A stretch of 64,000 nt of DNA from Hyphomicrobiales bacterium (GCA_027483895.1 JAIXTP010000011.1:62001-126000); one strand, 5' to 3'. Shown: positions 50,987 to 60,767, counted from the stretch's first letter. Notes: a model not told the origin generated them from the letters alone. Numbers and translations are program-made.

Positions 50987-51361
50987 TCACCAGAGTTCCG
51001 GACGCAGAGCGGACAGCCGCTCGCACGAAATCCGGAGCACCGCCTGCAGGAACGGATCGGTCTCGGAAAGACGCTCCCGGATGAGGCTTTCCGGAACGAT
51101 GAGCAGGCGGGCGGCCCGCGTGCAGAACGCCTCGTTGACCCGCGGGCGACCCGCGAGAAGGTCGACCGCACCGAACAACCGGCCGGGCCGGATCCTCTGC
51201 ACGGCCGGGCCGCCTTCCGGGCCCGCGCGACGGATCTCGATACCGCCGGCAAGAAGAAGATAGGCCGTTTCGGCAGGATCTCCCGGCCCGTAAAGACGCT
51301 GCCCCGGCCTCATGTCGGAATGCGGACACCGCGCCAGAAGGGGATCGGAAATCTCCAACAT
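50987..51361 (-). CDS. Second single-domain cyclic-nucleotide-binding-like protein
   Basis: This 124-aa protein has the same beta-roll fold: RPGQRLYGPGDPAETAYLLL, AGGIEIRRAGPEGGPAVQRI, RPGRLFGAVDLLAGRPRVNE, AFCTRAARLLIVPESLIRER. The cassette FGAVDLLAGRPRVNEA is closer to the family pattern than its neighbour. There is no DNA-binding or catalytic domain. It is first gene of a three-gene operon with another cNMP-like protein and a CheB-type receiver. The unit could be a small switch; partners are unknown. Confidence 0.75.
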   Translation of the reverse strand: MLEISDPLLARCPHSDMRPGQRLYGPGDPAETAYLLLAGGIEIRRAGPEGGPAVQRIRPGRLFGAVDLLAGRPRVNEAFCTRAARLLIVPESLIRERLSETDPFLQAVLRISCERLSALRPELW

Positions 51362-51545
51362 GCGTCAGGAACGTCTTTCTGAAATTTCGGAACCAAAAAC
51401 GACGATCGTCCTCAATAATGCGGAAGCGACGGGCTTCACAACGGGACGGAGGGATTTCGAGGCGTCCGGACCGCAAGCTTCGTCGACCGTGCTTTCCGGG
51501 GGGTTGGGAGGACCGTTCGATTGATCGAAAAAATCGACGGATCGC

Positions 51546-53276
51546 TCAATCGCCGAGGGCGGCGCCCTCGCGGCGGCCGTCAGCACCCCCGGCAAGACCG
51601 TCGGGGCCGATGCGGATAGCCTGCGTCCCCGAGGTGATGTCGGTCGGCACCGGCGCATGCCCCATGGCCTCGAGCGCGCTCTTCCAGGTCTCCGCCTCGG
51701 TGCCGCGTTCGAGCAGGGTGGGACCGTTGAGCGACATGGCGTGGCCCGCATCGACGGCCTGCTGCGGATCCCGCCCGAAATCGAGCACCTCGACGACGGT
51801 GCGCGCGACGGAGCCGATGATCGTCGCGCCGCCGGCGGATCCCGCGACGAGAACGGGGCGCCCTTCCCGGTCGAAGACGATGACGGGCGCCATGGAGCTG
51901 CGCGGCCGCTTGCCGCCCTCGGGCCGGTTGGCGACAGGCCGCCCTTCCGCTTCGGGAACGAAGGAAAAGTCGGTGAGCTGGTTGTTCAGAAGGAAGCCGC
52001 CCGCCGTCATGATGCGCGCGCCGAAGGCGTCCTCGATGGAGGAGGTCATCGCGGCGATGCCGCCTTCGCGATCGACGGCGGCGAAATGGGTGGTGCCGCT
52101 TTCCTCGCTCGCGCCGAAGGCGGGCAGAGCGCCCCTGCGGCGCGGAGGATCGCCCGGTTCGGCCCGCCCCATGGAGCGCGCAGGGTCGATCAGCGCCGCG
52201 CGCGTCCCGAGATAGCCGCGGTCGAGGAGCCCTTCGACCGGCACCGACGCGAAATCCGGATCCGCCACCCAGAGATTGCGGTCGGCGAAGGCGAGACGCC
52301 CGGCTTCGGTGAAGAGATGCGCGACGCGCGGGCCGGGACCCATGGCCGCGAGGTCGTGCGGTTCGAGGAAGGCGAGCATCTGCAGCACGGCGATGCCGCC
52401 GGAACTCGGCGGGCCCATGCCGCAGACCCGATGAAGGCGGTAGGTGCCGCAAACGGGCTCGCGTTCGACCACGCGGTAGCCGCGGAGATCGTCGAGCGTC
52501 ATGTCGCTCGGGGCGGGTCCTCGCCCCGCGGCGGCGACGATCTCCGCGGCGATGCGGCCTTCATGGAAGGCCGCGGCCCCGCCATGCGCGATGCGGCGCA
52601 GGGTTTCGGCCAGCGCCGGATTGCGGAGAAGGGTCCCGGCGCCTTTCGGGCGACCATCCGCCTCGAAGAAGACGGACGCGGCGAGCGGATCGGCGCGCAG
52701 CGCGGTCTCGCGGCTCAACAGGCCGGCGAGCCGGGGCGAAACGAGGAAGCCGTCCTCGGCGAGCCGGATCGCAGGGACGACGAGTTCGGGCCAAGGCAGA
52801 CGCCCCGACCGGCGATGCGCTTCTTCGAGCAGACGCACGACGCCCGGCACGCCGACGGCGCGGCCGGTCGGCACGGCTTCGCGAAACGGCACGGGCGTGC
52901 CGTCGGGCCGAAGGAAACGATCCGGCCGCGCGGCTGCGGGGGCGGTTTCCCGCCCGTCGAGGCTCAGGAGGGCGCCCGAGCGGCCGTCGCGGACGAGCAT
53001 GAAGCCGCCGCCGCCGATCCCGGAACTCTGCGGTTCGACCACGTTCAACACGAACTGCATCGCGATCGCGGCATCGACGGCCGAGCCGCCGCGGGACAAC
53101 ACGTCGCGCCCCGTAGCGGCCGCGATCGGATTGGCGGCGACGGCCATGAAGTTTCGGGCCGCGGCGACCGGCCTGACCGTGCGCCCCGTCGCAGCCTCCG
53201 GTGCAACCGAGGGCTGCGCCCAAGGGGCGGCGACGACGGCGAAGAAGGCGAGCGCGGCGAGAAGCGGACGTTTCAT
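51546..53276 (-). CDS. ggt: Gamma-glutamyltransferase
   Basis: GGT cleaves the gamma-glutamyl bond of glutathione in the periplasm. The 576-aa proenzyme has a signal peptide (KRPLLAALAFFAVVAAPWAQ). The large-subunit blocks GGSAVDAAIAMQFVLNVVEP and SGIGGGGFMLVRD are present. Autocleavage leaves Thr395 (SGTTHFAAVD) as nucleophile of the small subunit. RSSMAPVIVFDREGRPVLVA and GSAGGATIIGSV complete the active site. I take the ATG at 53276 as start. Confidence 0.95.
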   Translation of the reverse strand: MKRPLLAALAFFAVVAAPWAQPSVAPEAATGRTVRPVAAARNFMAVAANPIAAATGRDVLSRGGSAVDAAIAMQFVLNVVEPQSSGIGGGGFMLVRDGRSGALLSLDGRETAPAAARPDRFLRPDGTPVPFREAVPTGRAVGVPGVVRLLEEAHRRSGRLPWPELVVPAIRLAEDGFLVSPRLAGLLSRETALRADPLAASVFFEADGRPKGAGTLLRNPALAETLRRIAHGGAAAFHEGRIAAEIVAAAGRGPAPSDMTLDDLRGYRVVEREPVCGTYRLHRVCGMGPPSSGGIAVLQMLAFLEPHDLAAMGPGPRVAHLFTEAGRLAFADRNLWVADPDFASVPVEGLLDRGYLGTRAALIDPARSMGRAEPGDPPRRRGALPAFGASEESGTTHFAAVDREGGIAAMTSSIEDAFGARIMTAGGFLLNNQLTDFSFVPEAEGRPVANRPEGGKRPRSSMAPVIVFDREGRPVLVAGSAGGATIIGSVARTVVEVLDFGRDPQQAVDAGHAMSLNGPTLLERGTEAETWKSALEAMGHAPVPTDITSGTQAIRIGPDGLAGGADGRREGAALGD

Positions 53277-53295
53277 GCGGGCATCAGGCGCCATG

Positions 53296-53322
53296 AAAAA
53301 GGGCGCCGCAAGGGCGCCCTTT
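53296..53322 (-). terminator. Terminator of the cytochrome c gene
   Basis: AAAGGGCGCC and GGCGCCCTTT form a 10-bp stem with a 5-nt loop. On the minus strand it is followed by a T run. It lies 27 bp after the cytochrome c gene stop and just upstream of ggt. Confidence 0.9.
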
Positions 53323-53348
53323 CGAATAGCGTGACCGGATAGGTCGGA

Positions 53349-53876
53349 TCACTTCAGGCTCTGCAGATAGGACACGACGTCGGCGCGACGCGCCGGATCG
53401 GCGAGGCCCGCATAGCCCATCGAGGTGCCGGGCATGTACTGCTTCGGGTTCGCGATGAAGGCGTCGAGCGAAGCGGCATCCCACTTCTCGCCCTTCGCGG
53501 CGCGGTCCTTGAGGGCGGCGGAATAGTTGAAGCCCGCGACGCTGCCCTTCGGGCGATCGGCGACGCCGTAGAGCGCGGGGCCGATCTTGTTCGCGCCGCC
53601 CTTCTCGAAGGCGTGGCAGGAGGCACAGGCCTTGGCGCCCGCTTCGCCCTTCTTGGCGTCGGCCGAAGCGAGACGCTCGGCGATCGGCGCGACGGCTGCG
53701 GCCGGCGCGGCGGCGGCCGCCTTGGCCGGAGCGGCTTCCGCGGACGGAAGATCATAACCCGCCACGATGGGGAGCTTGGGCTTGAAGATGACGTCGGCGA
53801 CGATGCCGAGGCCCATCGCGAACAGCAGGGTACCGAGAACCGCCCCCGCGATCTTGTTGAACTCGAAAGAATCCAT
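53349..53876 (-). CDS. cycM: Membrane-anchored cytochrome c (CycM type)
   Basis: This 175-aa electron carrier has an N-terminal membrane anchor ([20 protein letters not shown]), an Ala/Pro-rich linker and a class I cytochrome domain. The haem motif is [20 protein letters not shown] follows, and the Met ligand lies in [11 protein letters not shown]. It faces the periplasm and probably links the bc1 complex to oxidase. The start [11 protein letters not shown] is typical of CycM/c552 proteins encoded divergently from kdsB-pheA in Hyphomicrobiales. Confidence 0.92.
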   Translation of the reverse strand: MDSFEFNKIAGAVLGTLLFAMGLGIVADVIFKPKLPIVAGYDLPSAEAAPAKAAAAAPAAAVAPIAERLASADAKKGEAGAKACASCHAFEKGGANKIGPALYGVADRPKGSVAGFNYSAALKDRAAKGEKWDAASLDAFIANPKQYMPGTSMGYAGLADPARRADVVSYLQSLK

Positions 53877-54045
53877 GCTCACAGCTCCGAACCGGGCTGC
53901 GCGAAGGCTAACCGACGCGCCGAACGGCCGCAGGTCGGCGGCCGGCGGGATGATTACCCGCTTTGCCGCGCGCTTGGCAACTCGTATAAGCGCACCCGCG
54001 GCTGATACTTTCTGCCGCTCCGCTTTCGACTTCGGTGCCGCGCGC

Positions 54046-54789
54046 ATGTCCGACCCCGTGATCCTGATTCCCGCGCGCATGGCCGCGACGCGTCTGCCGA
54101 ACAAACCGCTCGCGGACATTCTCGGCGAGCCGATGATCGTCCATGTCTGGCGGCGGGCGGTGGAGTCGGGCGTGGGCCCCGTGGTGGTCGCGACCGACGA
54201 CGAGCGCATCGTCGCCGCGCTCGACGCGGTGGGCGGAACCGCCGTGATGACGCGGGCGGATCATCCGTCGGGCTCGGACCGGATCTTCGAAGCGCTGCAG
54301 ATCTTCGACCCCGAGGGCCGTCACGACGTGGTGGTCAACGTGCAGGGCGACCTGCCGACCATCGACCCGCGCGTGATCGCGGCCTCCGTGCCTCCGCTCT
54401 CGAACCCGGCGGTCGACATCGCGACGCTGGCGGTGGAGATCACGCGCGAGGAAGAAAAGACGGACCCGAACATCGTGAAGCCCGTGGCGACGCCGATCGG
54501 GCCGGGGCTGTTGCGAGCGCTCTATTTCACGCGCGCCACGGCCCCGACGGGCCCCGGGCCGCTCTACCACCATATCGGCCTTTACGCTTATCGCCGGAAG
54601 GCGCTGGAGCGTTTCGTGGCGCTTCCGCCCTCCCCGCTGGAAAAGCGCGAACGCCTGGAACAGCTTCGCGCTCTCGAAGCCGGCATGCGGATCGACGTCG
54701 TCCTCGTCGACGATCTGCCGCTGGGCGTGGACACGCCCCACGACCTCGACCGCGCGCGCGCGATCCTTTCGGCGCGCAGGAGCCACTGA
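54046..54789 (+). CDS. kdsB: 3-deoxy-manno-octulosonate cytidylyltransferase KdsB
   Basis: KdsB makes CMP-Kdo from CTP and Kdo for lipopolysaccharide synthesis, in the cytoplasm. The 247-aa protein has the N-terminal nucleotide motif [20 protein letters not shown], then [13 protein letters not shown], the [13 protein letters not shown] block and [13 protein letters not shown]. The end [18 protein letters not shown] is typical. The last bases lie 2 bp before the pheA start, so the two genes are co-transcribed. Confidence 0.96.
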   Translation: MSDPVILIPARMAATRLPNKPLADILGEPMIVHVWRRAVESGVGPVVVATDDERIVAALDAVGGTAVMTRADHPSGSDRIFEALQIFDPEGRHDVVVNVQGDLPTIDPRVIAASVPPLSNPAVDIATLAVEITREEEKTDPNIVKPVATPIGPGLLRALYFTRATAPTGPGPLYHHIGLYAYRRKALERFVALPPSPLEKRERLEQLRALEAGMRIDVVLVDDLPLGVDTPHDLDRARAILSARRSH

Positions 54790-54791
54790 CC

Positions 54792-55658
54792 ATGACCGAG
54801 ACCGCCGCCCGCATGATCGCCTATCAGGGCGAGCCCGGCGCCAATTCCGACATCGCCTGCCGCGACATGTTCCCGCACATGACGCCGCTGCCCTGCGCGT
54901 CCTTCGAGGATGCGTTCACCGCGATCGGCGAAGGCAAGGCGGAACTCGGCATGATCCCGATCGAGAATTCGATCGCGGGCCGCGTGGCGGACATCCATCA
55001 CTTCCTGCCCCGTTCGGGCCTTCACATCGTCGGCGAGTATTTTCTGCCGATCCATTTCCAGCTGATGGCGATCCCGGGTGCCACTCTCGAGACGATCCGG
55101 ACGGTGCACAGCCACGTGCATGCGTTGGGGCAGTGCCGCAACATCATGCGCCGCCACGGCTTCCGGCCCGTGGTCGCGGGCGACACCGCGGGCTCCGCCC
55201 GCGAGATCGCCGAGGCGGGGGACCCCACGCGCGGCTCCCTGGCCACCCGGCTGGCGGCGGAGATCTACGGGCTCGAGATCCTCGCGACCGACGTCGAGGA
55301 CGAGGCGCACAACACCACCCGCTTCGTGGTGCTGTCGAAGACTCCGAAATGGCCGCCCCGCGGATCGGGGCCGATGGTGACGACGTTCCTGTTCCGCGTC
55401 CGCAACGTGCCGGCCGCTCTCTACAAGGCGCTCGGCGGCTTCGCCACGAACGGCGTCAACATGACCAAGCTCGAGAGCTACATGGTCGGCGGCCAATTTT
55501 CGGCGACCCAGTTCCTGGCCGACGTGGACGGCCACCCGGATGATCCGGCTCTCGCCCGGGCGCTCGAAGAACTGACGTTCTTCTCGAAGGAAGTTTCGAT
55601 CCTCGGCTGCTATCCGGCGCACCCCTTCAGGATCGAGACGCAACGCTCCGCAGACTGA
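54792..55658 (+). CDS. pheA: Prephenate dehydratase PheA
   Basis: PheA converts prephenate to phenylpyruvate in phenylalanine synthesis. The 288-aa single-function enzyme starts with AYQGEPGANSDIACRDMFPH. It contains IPIENSIAGRV, the catalytic-site NTTRFVVLSK (Thr-Arg-Phe) and a C-terminal ACT domain for phenylalanine control (FLFRVRNVPAALYKALGGFA, NGVNMTKLESYMVGGQFSAT). No chorismate mutase domain is fused. Confidence 0.96.
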   Translation: MTETAARMIAYQGEPGANSDIACRDMFPHMTPLPCASFEDAFTAIGEGKAELGMIPIENSIAGRVADIHHFLPRSGLHIVGEYFLPIHFQLMAIPGATLETIRTVHSHVHALGQCRNIMRRHGFRPVVAGDTAGSAREIAEAGDPTRGSLATRLAAEIYGLEILATDVEDEAHNTTRFVVLSKTPKWPPRGSGPMVTTFLFRVRNVPAALYKALGGFATNGVNMTKLESYMVGGQFSATQFLADVDGHPDDPALARALEELTFFSKEVSILGCYPAHPFRIETQRSAD

Positions 55659-55854
55659 GACGCCGTGCTCGCGCCGGAACATCGGACCGCATGACGCGTT
55701 GAGGGCCCGAAACGGGTCCGGAAGAGCGTCATGGTGCTTGCGGCGTTCAGCAGTATCTTTGCGAACTCACCGACCTTTTGTAAGCATTCGCCACTATCTG
55801 AATCGGTCGTGAACGTAAATAAGCGCCGTTTTTCGGCAGTTCGGTTGAGTATTG

Positions 55855-56241
55855 ATGCCCGCCTCCCCCGTAAATGCTTCTCAGATGATGACCTTGCGTC
55901 GCGCCATAGAGGAGCACCTGCCGTTCTGCGAAACCTTCGTCAGTTACGACGTCGTATTGCTGATCATGTCGGCAGACGAGGGTGAGACGAACATCAACAT
56001 CAAGGCGATCAATGCTCTGCTGCCCTACAGTCCGAGCTATATGCGCCAGATTTTCCGGGACCTCGAACGGGAGGGACTGATCGAGATCTCGCGCGATCCG
56101 CGGGACAAGCGGAACAGCGTCGTGAAGCCGTCCGACCGGATGCGTAGGGCCTTCGGGAATTTCGGCCGCCATGCGGGCGAAATCCTCGACGGCGCGGCGG
56201 AGCGCTTCGACATCCGGGCCGCCTTGGCCCGGATCGCCTGA
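55855..56241 (+). CDS. MarR-like winged-helix protein
   Basis: This 128-aa protein has a winged helix-turn-helix: NIKAINALLPYSPSYMRQIF, RDLEREGLIEISRDPRDKRN, where the last segment is the wing with the DxRDxR pattern of MarR proteins. The first third is helical and may dimerise. The ATG is at 55855 after a TTG; another ATG lies at 55888. It probably binds DNA; target and ligand are unknown. The 196 bp in front hold no gene. Its stop abuts the nudC stop. Confidence 0.8.
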   Translation: MPASPVNASQMMTLRRAIEEHLPFCETFVSYDVVLLIMSADEGETNINIKAINALLPYSPSYMRQIFRDLEREGLIEISRDPRDKRNSVVKPSDRMRRAFGNFGRHAGEILDGAAERFDIRAALARIA

Positions 56242-57177
56242 TCAGGGCGTTTCGCGGTCGATCGCCCAAGCCCGGAGGAGGTGATGGGCGATCGCGATCG
56301 GAGGCGGGCACGCCAGCCCGTCCGGATGATCGCCCGCCAGCATTCCGCGCACGTCCTCGCGCGTGAACCAGCGGCAATCCTCGAGCTCGTCATGGTCGAC
56401 GCGCAGCTCTTCGTCGAGCGTCTCGGCGATGCAGCCGATCATCAGCGAAGACGGGAACGGCCAAGGCTGGGAAGCGAGATAGCGGACCTTGCCCGCGCGG
56501 ACGCCGGATTCTTCGAACAATTCGCGACGGACCGCGTCTTCCATGGTCTCCCCGGGCTCGATGAAGCCCGCAAGACAGGAATAGACGCCGGGGGCGAAAC
56601 GCGCCTGCCGGCCGAGGATGCAACGGTCGCCCTTCACGACGAGCATGATCGCCACCGGATCGGTGCGCGGGAAATGCTGCGTTCCGCAGCCCGCGCATTC
56701 GCGCCGCCAGCCGCCCGCGCCCGGCTCCGTGCGCGAGCCGCAACGGGCGCAGAAGCCGTGGCGGCGATGCCAGTCGAGAAGGCTCTTGCCCTCGGCGTAG
56801 ATCCCGAGCGTCGCGGCATCGAGGAGGCCCTGAACGGCAAGGCTGCGCAGATCGATGGCGGCAAGCTCGCCGCGGCCCTGCACGGTCTCCGGCTCGAGCG
56901 CGTCGATGAGCGTGCCGAAGACGGGCCCGCGGGCATCGACCCCGAGAAACACGGTTTCGCGGACGGTGCCGACCGAGGGCACCTCGTCGAAGTCGAAAAA
57001 GGCGTCGAGGCCCTTGCCCGTGTTCCGCAGGAGAGGCACGTCGCCGGCCACGACCAGCGTGCGGGCCGAGGGCGATGCCCGGAGTTCGGCTACGCGCTCC
57101 GCGGAGTCCCGTTCGCCTCCGAGGCGATCGAGGGGGTTTTCGGCGTAGCCCGTGAAGGCGGAGCGCTCGGAACGCAT
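56242..57177 (-). CDS. nudC: NADH pyrophosphatase / NAD-cap hydrolase NudC
   Basis: NudC hydrolyses NAD(H) and removes NAD caps from RNA. The 311-aa protein has an N-terminal domain and a zinc ribbon (CARCGSRTEPG, then CAGCGTQHFPRTDPVAIML). The Nudix box GFIEPGETMEDAVRRELFEE is complete, followed by SGV and the NudC-type SQPWPFPSSLMIGC. It is convergent with the winged-helix gene and lies just downstream of yejF. Confidence 0.94.
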   Translation of the reverse strand: MRSERSAFTGYAENPLDRLGGERDSAERVAELRASPSARTLVVAGDVPLLRNTGKGLDAFFDFDEVPSVGTVRETVFLGVDARGPVFGTLIDALEPETVQGRGELAAIDLRSLAVQGLLDAATLGIYAEGKSLLDWHRRHGFCARCGSRTEPGAGGWRRECAGCGTQHFPRTDPVAIMLVVKGDRCILGRQARFAPGVYSCLAGFIEPGETMEDAVRRELFEESGVRAGKVRYLASQPWPFPSSLMIGCIAETLDEELRVDHDELEDCRWFTREDVRGMLAGDHPDGLACPPPIAIAHHLLRAWAIDRETP

Positions 57178-57186
57178 GCGGTCTCC

Positions 57187-58818
57187 TCAGTCCTTGACGG
57201 CGCCCGCCGGGGCGGCTTCGAGATCGAAGGCGGCGGCGAAAAGCGCGCGGGTATAGTCCGTCTTCGGCGCGGCGAAGATCTCGGCGGCGGGCCCCTGCTC
57301 CACCACACGCCCGTTCTGCATGACGATGACGCCGGAAGCGAGAGCCCGCACGACCTTCAGATCGTGGCTGATGAACATATACGCCAGATTCCGACGGGTC
57401 TGGAGATCCCGCAGGAGATCGACGATCTGCGCCTGCACGGACATGTCGAGGGCCGAAGTGGGCTCGTCGAGCACGACGAAGCGGGGTTCGAGCGCCATGG
57501 CGCGGGCGATGGCGATGCGCTGCCGCTGGCCGCCCGAGAATTCGTGAGGATACCGATCCATCGCGGACGGCTCGAGGCCCACGTCGAGGAGCGCGCGGGC
57601 CACGATCTCGCGGCGCTGCGGCAGGGAGAGATCGCGCGCCTGAACGGTGAGGCCTTCGGACACGATCTCCGCGACGGACATGCGCGGCGACAGCGAGCCG
57701 TAGGGATCTTGAAACACGATCTGCATGTCGCGACGCAGCGGGCGGAGCGCGGCGCCGGACAGTCCGTCGATCCGTTTGCCGAGAAAGGCGACGGCACCTT
57801 CGGAGGCGATGAGGCGCAGCAGCGCGAGGCCGAGCGTCGTCTTGCCGGACCCCGATTCGCCGACGACCCCGACCGTCTCGCCTTCGCGGACGGCGATCGA
57901 GATCCCGTCGACCGCCTTCACGTGGCCGACGGTCTTCTTGAAGAAGCCGCGCCGGATGGGGAACCAGACCTTCACGTCCGTTCCCTCGACGACGACGGGC
58001 GCGGAGGGATGCGGGGCGGCGGGCTCGCCCTTCGGCTCCGCCGCGAGAAGCTTGCGGGTATAGGCATGCTCCGGCGCCGAGAAGACGCGGGCCGTCGGCC
58101 CTTCCTCGACGATGCGGCCCTTCGTCATCACGCAGACGCGGTCGGCGATGCGGCGGACGATGCCGAGATCATGGGTGATGAACAGCACCGCCATGCCGAG
58201 GCGGGACTGAAGGTCCTTCAGGAGCTTCAGGATCTGCGCCTGAACCGTGACGTCGAGCGCGGTCGTCGGCTCGTCGGCGATCAGCAGATCGGGTTCGTTG
58301 GCGAGCGCCATGGCGATCATGACGCGCTGGCGCTGCCCGCCCGAGAGCTGATGCGGGAAAGCGTCGAGCCGGCTCTCGGGATTGCGGATGCCCACCTCGG
58401 CGAGCAGTTCCACGATGCGACGACGTGCGGCGGCGCCGGACAGGCCCTTGTGGAGGGAGAGGATCTCGCCGATCTGCCGCTCGATCGTGTGCAGCGGATT
58501 CAGCGAGGTCATGGGCTCCTGAAAGACCATGGTGATCGCGTTGCCGCGGACCTTGCGCATCCCGTCCTCGTCGGCCGCGAGCAGATCCTCCCCCTTGAAG
58601 AGAACGCTGCCGGACGGATGCGATGCGGCCGGATAGTTGAGGAGCTTCAGCACCGAGAGCGCGGTGACCGACTTGCCCGACCCGGATTCGCCGACGAGCG
58701 CGACCGTCTCGCCGCGGCGGATCTCGAAGGACACGCGGTCGACCGCGAGCGTCTCCTTGCCGCCCTGGCGGAAGGCGACGGAGAGATCGGAGACGGAGAG
58801 GAGCGGCGCTTCGGTCAA
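57187..58818 (-). CDS. yejF: Peptide ABC transporter ATPase YejF (double domain), TTG start
   Basis: YejF energises the YejABEF peptide importer. The 543-aa protein has two ATPase domains: Walker [16 protein letters not shown] with signature [15 protein letters not shown], and [15 protein letters not shown] with [16 protein letters not shown] place the start at a TTG (58818) that overlaps the stop of the upstream PIN toxin gene as TTGA, giving [16 protein letters not shown], the usual family start. It is separated from yejE by the toxin-antitoxin pair. Confidence 0.93.
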   Translation of the reverse strand: MTEAPLLSVSDLSVAFRQGGKETLAVDRVSFEIRRGETVALVGESGSGKSVTALSVLKLLNYPAASHPSGSVLFKGEDLLAADEDGMRKVRGNAITMVFQEPMTSLNPLHTIERQIGEILSLHKGLSGAAARRRIVELLAEVGIRNPESRLDAFPHQLSGGQRQRVMIAMALANEPDLLIADEPTTALDVTVQAQILKLLKDLQSRLGMAVLFITHDLGIVRRIADRVCVMTKGRIVEEGPTARVFSAPEHAYTRKLLAAEPKGEPAAPHPSAPVVVEGTDVKVWFPIRRGFFKKTVGHVKAVDGISIAVREGETVGVVGESGSGKTTLGLALLRLIASEGAVAFLGKRIDGLSGAALRPLRRDMQIVFQDPYGSLSPRMSVAEIVSEGLTVQARDLSLPQRREIVARALLDVGLEPSAMDRYPHEFSGGQRQRIAIARAMALEPRFVVLDEPTSALDMSVQAQIVDLLRDLQTRRNLAYMFISHDLKVVRALASGVIVMQNGRVVEQGPAAEIFAAPKTDYTRALFAAAFDLEAAPAGAVKD

Positions 58819-59315
58819 GAGGAGGCCTCGATGAGCCGGTCGACGATTTCGACGGTCGGGCGCACGACCTCGACGGCGCGCGAACCGGCCGACCATCCAT
58901 ATCGCCCGAGGAAGAGCTTGTATTCTCCCGAGAGACCCAGATCACCGGAAAGCACGTGCGTACAATCCGCGTCGATGGCCGTCGCGATGTGGATGGCGTC
59001 CGGCAATTTCAGAGACTTGTACTCCGCCCTCAGAACGGCCGCCTGATGAAGAACGCGGCGCGTGACCGGGCGCACCTCCAAAACGGCATTGGAATAGGAC
59101 CAGTTCTCGTAGAGAGCCATGAGCCGTTCGTTCTTCTCCCGGTAGGGGAAGACGATCGTTTCCGCATAGGTCAGTTCGCTCGTGACGATGAAGGTCTGCT
59201 CGCGACGGCGGATCCGCGACAGAAGTTGCTCGAGCTTTCCGCGTACGACGTCTTTGCCCTGAACCAGATTGATGAAGATGTTCGTGTCCCAATAGACGCG
59301 ACGAATTTCCTCCAT
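58815..59315 (-). CDS. PIN-domain toxin (VapC-like)
   Basis: This 166-aa predicted Mg-dependent ribonuclease has PIN-domain acidic residues: Asp10 (YWDTNIFINL), Glu47 or Glu52 (SELTYAET), Asp106 (LPDAIHIATA) and Asp125 (LSGDLGLSG). VapC toxins cleave tRNA or rRNA and are neutralised by the upstream partner. Its ATG shares one base with the antitoxin stop (TGATG) and its stop overlaps the yejF TTG. It lies inside the yej operon. Confidence 0.88.
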   Translation of the reverse strand: MEEIRRVYWDTNIFINLVQGKDVVRGKLEQLLSRIRRREQTFIVTSELTYAETIVFPYREKNERLMALYENWSYSNAVLEVRPVTRRVLHQAAVLRAEYKSLKLPDAIHIATAIDADCTHVLSGDLGLSGEYKLFLGRYGWSAGSRAVEVVRPTVEIVDRLIEASS

Positions 59316-59551
59316 CAATCCTCCCATTCGTCACGCAAAGCCCGGACCCGCGCGACCGCTTCCGCCTCCGAGATTTCCTCGCCCGCATGGCGAGACCGAT
59401 AGTCGGCCATCTCCGAAAGCAGTTCTTCGAGAGACTTGCGGGGCCGCTCCTCTTCGATGGTCACCGTGACATGGGTGGCCGCCGGGATCGTCGCGCGCAA
59501 ATCCTCCGGCAGGGCGGCAACCGGATAATGCTCTTTGACTACGCGGTTCAT
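59315..59551 (-). CDS. Antitoxin partner of the PIN toxin
   Basis: This 78-aa protein starts MNRVVKEHYPVAALPEDLRA and has an acidic helical end (SLEELLSEMADYRSRHAGEE, ISEAEAVARVRALRDEWED). Size, position directly upstream and one-base overlap with the PIN gene fit an antitoxin. The DNA-binding fold is unclear, so I do not assign VapB, Phd or another class. GAGG precedes the ATG. The 70 bp before it, after yejE, could hold its promoter. Confidence 0.8.
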   Translation of the reverse strand: MNRVVKEHYPVAALPEDLRATIPAATHVTVTIEEERPRKSLEELLSEMADYRSRHAGEEISEAEAVARVRALRDEWED

Positions 59552-59621
59552 GGCACACCTCGGCGTCGCTCGCGGACCGTTCGTTTCATGGCCCCGAAGG
59601 CGGTCGATCTTACCATATCGG

Positions 59622-60764
59622 TCATGCGAAGGTCTTCCGCGGGTCGAAGGCGTCGCGCACGGCCTCGCCGATGAAGATGAGCAGCGACAGCATCACCGCG
59701 ATGACGAGGAAGCCGCTGAGACCGAGCCACGGGGCGGCGAGATTGCTCTTGCCCTGCAGAAGAAGCTCGCCGAGCGAGGCGGTGCCCGGCGGAAGGCCGA
59801 AGCCGAGGAAGTCGAGCGAGGTCAGCGTGGTGATGGAGCCGTTCAGCACGAATGGCAGGAAGGTGAGCGTCGCCGTCATGGCGTTCGGCAGCACGTGCTT
59901 GACCATGATCGTCCGGTCGGAAAGGCCCAGGGCCTTGGCGGCGCGGACATAATCGAAATTGCGCGTGCGCAGGAACTCGGCGCGCACCACATGCACCAGC
60001 GCGACCCATGAGAACAGAAGCAGGATGCCGAGCAGCGTGAAGAAGGACGGCGCGAAGAAGTTCGACAGGATCATCAGGAGATACAGCGTCGGGATGGCCG
60101 ACCAGATCTCGATGAAGCGCTGCATGTAGAGGTCGATGCGCCCGCCGAAATAGCCTTGGACGGCACCCGCCGCGATGCCGACGATCGAGGACAGGCCGGC
60201 CAGCACCAGCCCGAACAGGACCGAGATGCGGAAGCCGTAGATGACGCGGGCCAGCACGTCACGGCCGCCGTCGTCGGTGCCCAGCCAATTCCGTTCGAGA
60301 TCGCGGCAGCCCGTGCCGCCGCGCTTTTCGGCGACGGGCCGGCAGACCTCGTCGCGCAGCATCCAGGTCGGGGCCGCGGGCGCCGCGGTCGGGAGGTCGA
60401 GATTGATGGTGTTCGGCGCGAAGCGGATCGGCGGCCAGATCGCGAAGCCGTTGCCCGCGATCTCGTCCGCGATCACGGGATCGCGATAATCGGTCTTGGC
60501 GAGAAAGCCGCCGAACTTCTCTTCCGGATAATCGACGAAGACCGGGAAGAGATGCTCGCCCTTGTAGTTCACGTAGATCGGCCGGTCATTGGCGAGGAAC
60601 TCGGCGAAGAGCGACAGGCCGAAGAGCAGCAGGAAGATCCAGAGCGACCACCAGCCGCGGCGGTTCGCGCGGAAGCTCGCCAGCCGCCGCTCGTTGATCG
60701 GCGAGAGATTGAGGAACCCCTTGCGCGGCAAGGGCGGGGCGAGCGGCGCGGCGGCGGCTTCCAT
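59622..60764 (-). CDS. yejE: Peptide ABC transporter permease YejE
   Basis: YejE is an inner-membrane permease of the YejABEF importer. The 380-aa protein begins with a cytoplasmic stretch and one membrane helix (WSLWIFLLLFGLSLFAEFLA). A large periplasmic loop follows (LERNWLGTDDGGRDVLARVI), then the permease domain and the EAA loop (RAEFLRTRNFDYVRAAKALG). The start is ATG, 3 bp after the yejB stop. Confidence 0.95.
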   Translation of the reverse strand: MEAAAAPLAPPLPRKGFLNLSPINERRLASFRANRRGWWSLWIFLLLFGLSLFAEFLANDRPIYVNYKGEHLFPVFVDYPEEKFGGFLAKTDYRDPVIADEIAGNGFAIWPPIRFAPNTINLDLPTAAPAAPTWMLRDEVCRPVAEKRGGTGCRDLERNWLGTDDGGRDVLARVIYGFRISVLFGLVLAGLSSIVGIAAGAVQGYFGGRIDLYMQRFIEIWSAIPTLYLLMILSNFFAPSFFTLLGILLLFSWVALVHVVRAEFLRTRNFDYVRAAKALGLSDRTIMVKHVLPNAMTATLTFLPFVLNGSITTLTSLDFLGFGLPPGTASLGELLLQGKSNLAAPWLGLSGFLVIAVMLSLLIFIGEAVRDAFDPRKTFA

Positions 60765-60767
60765 CCG

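Noticed and set aside
51516..51529. TTCGAT-TG-ATCGAA palindrome between ggt and the cNMP-like operon
   Set aside because: Short, lacks a T run for a terminator, and no known operator matches; could be chance.
56281..59046. Open frame of about 921 codons on the plus strand across nudC, yejF and the PIN gene
   Set aside because: Antisense to three recognisable genes and without any family feature.
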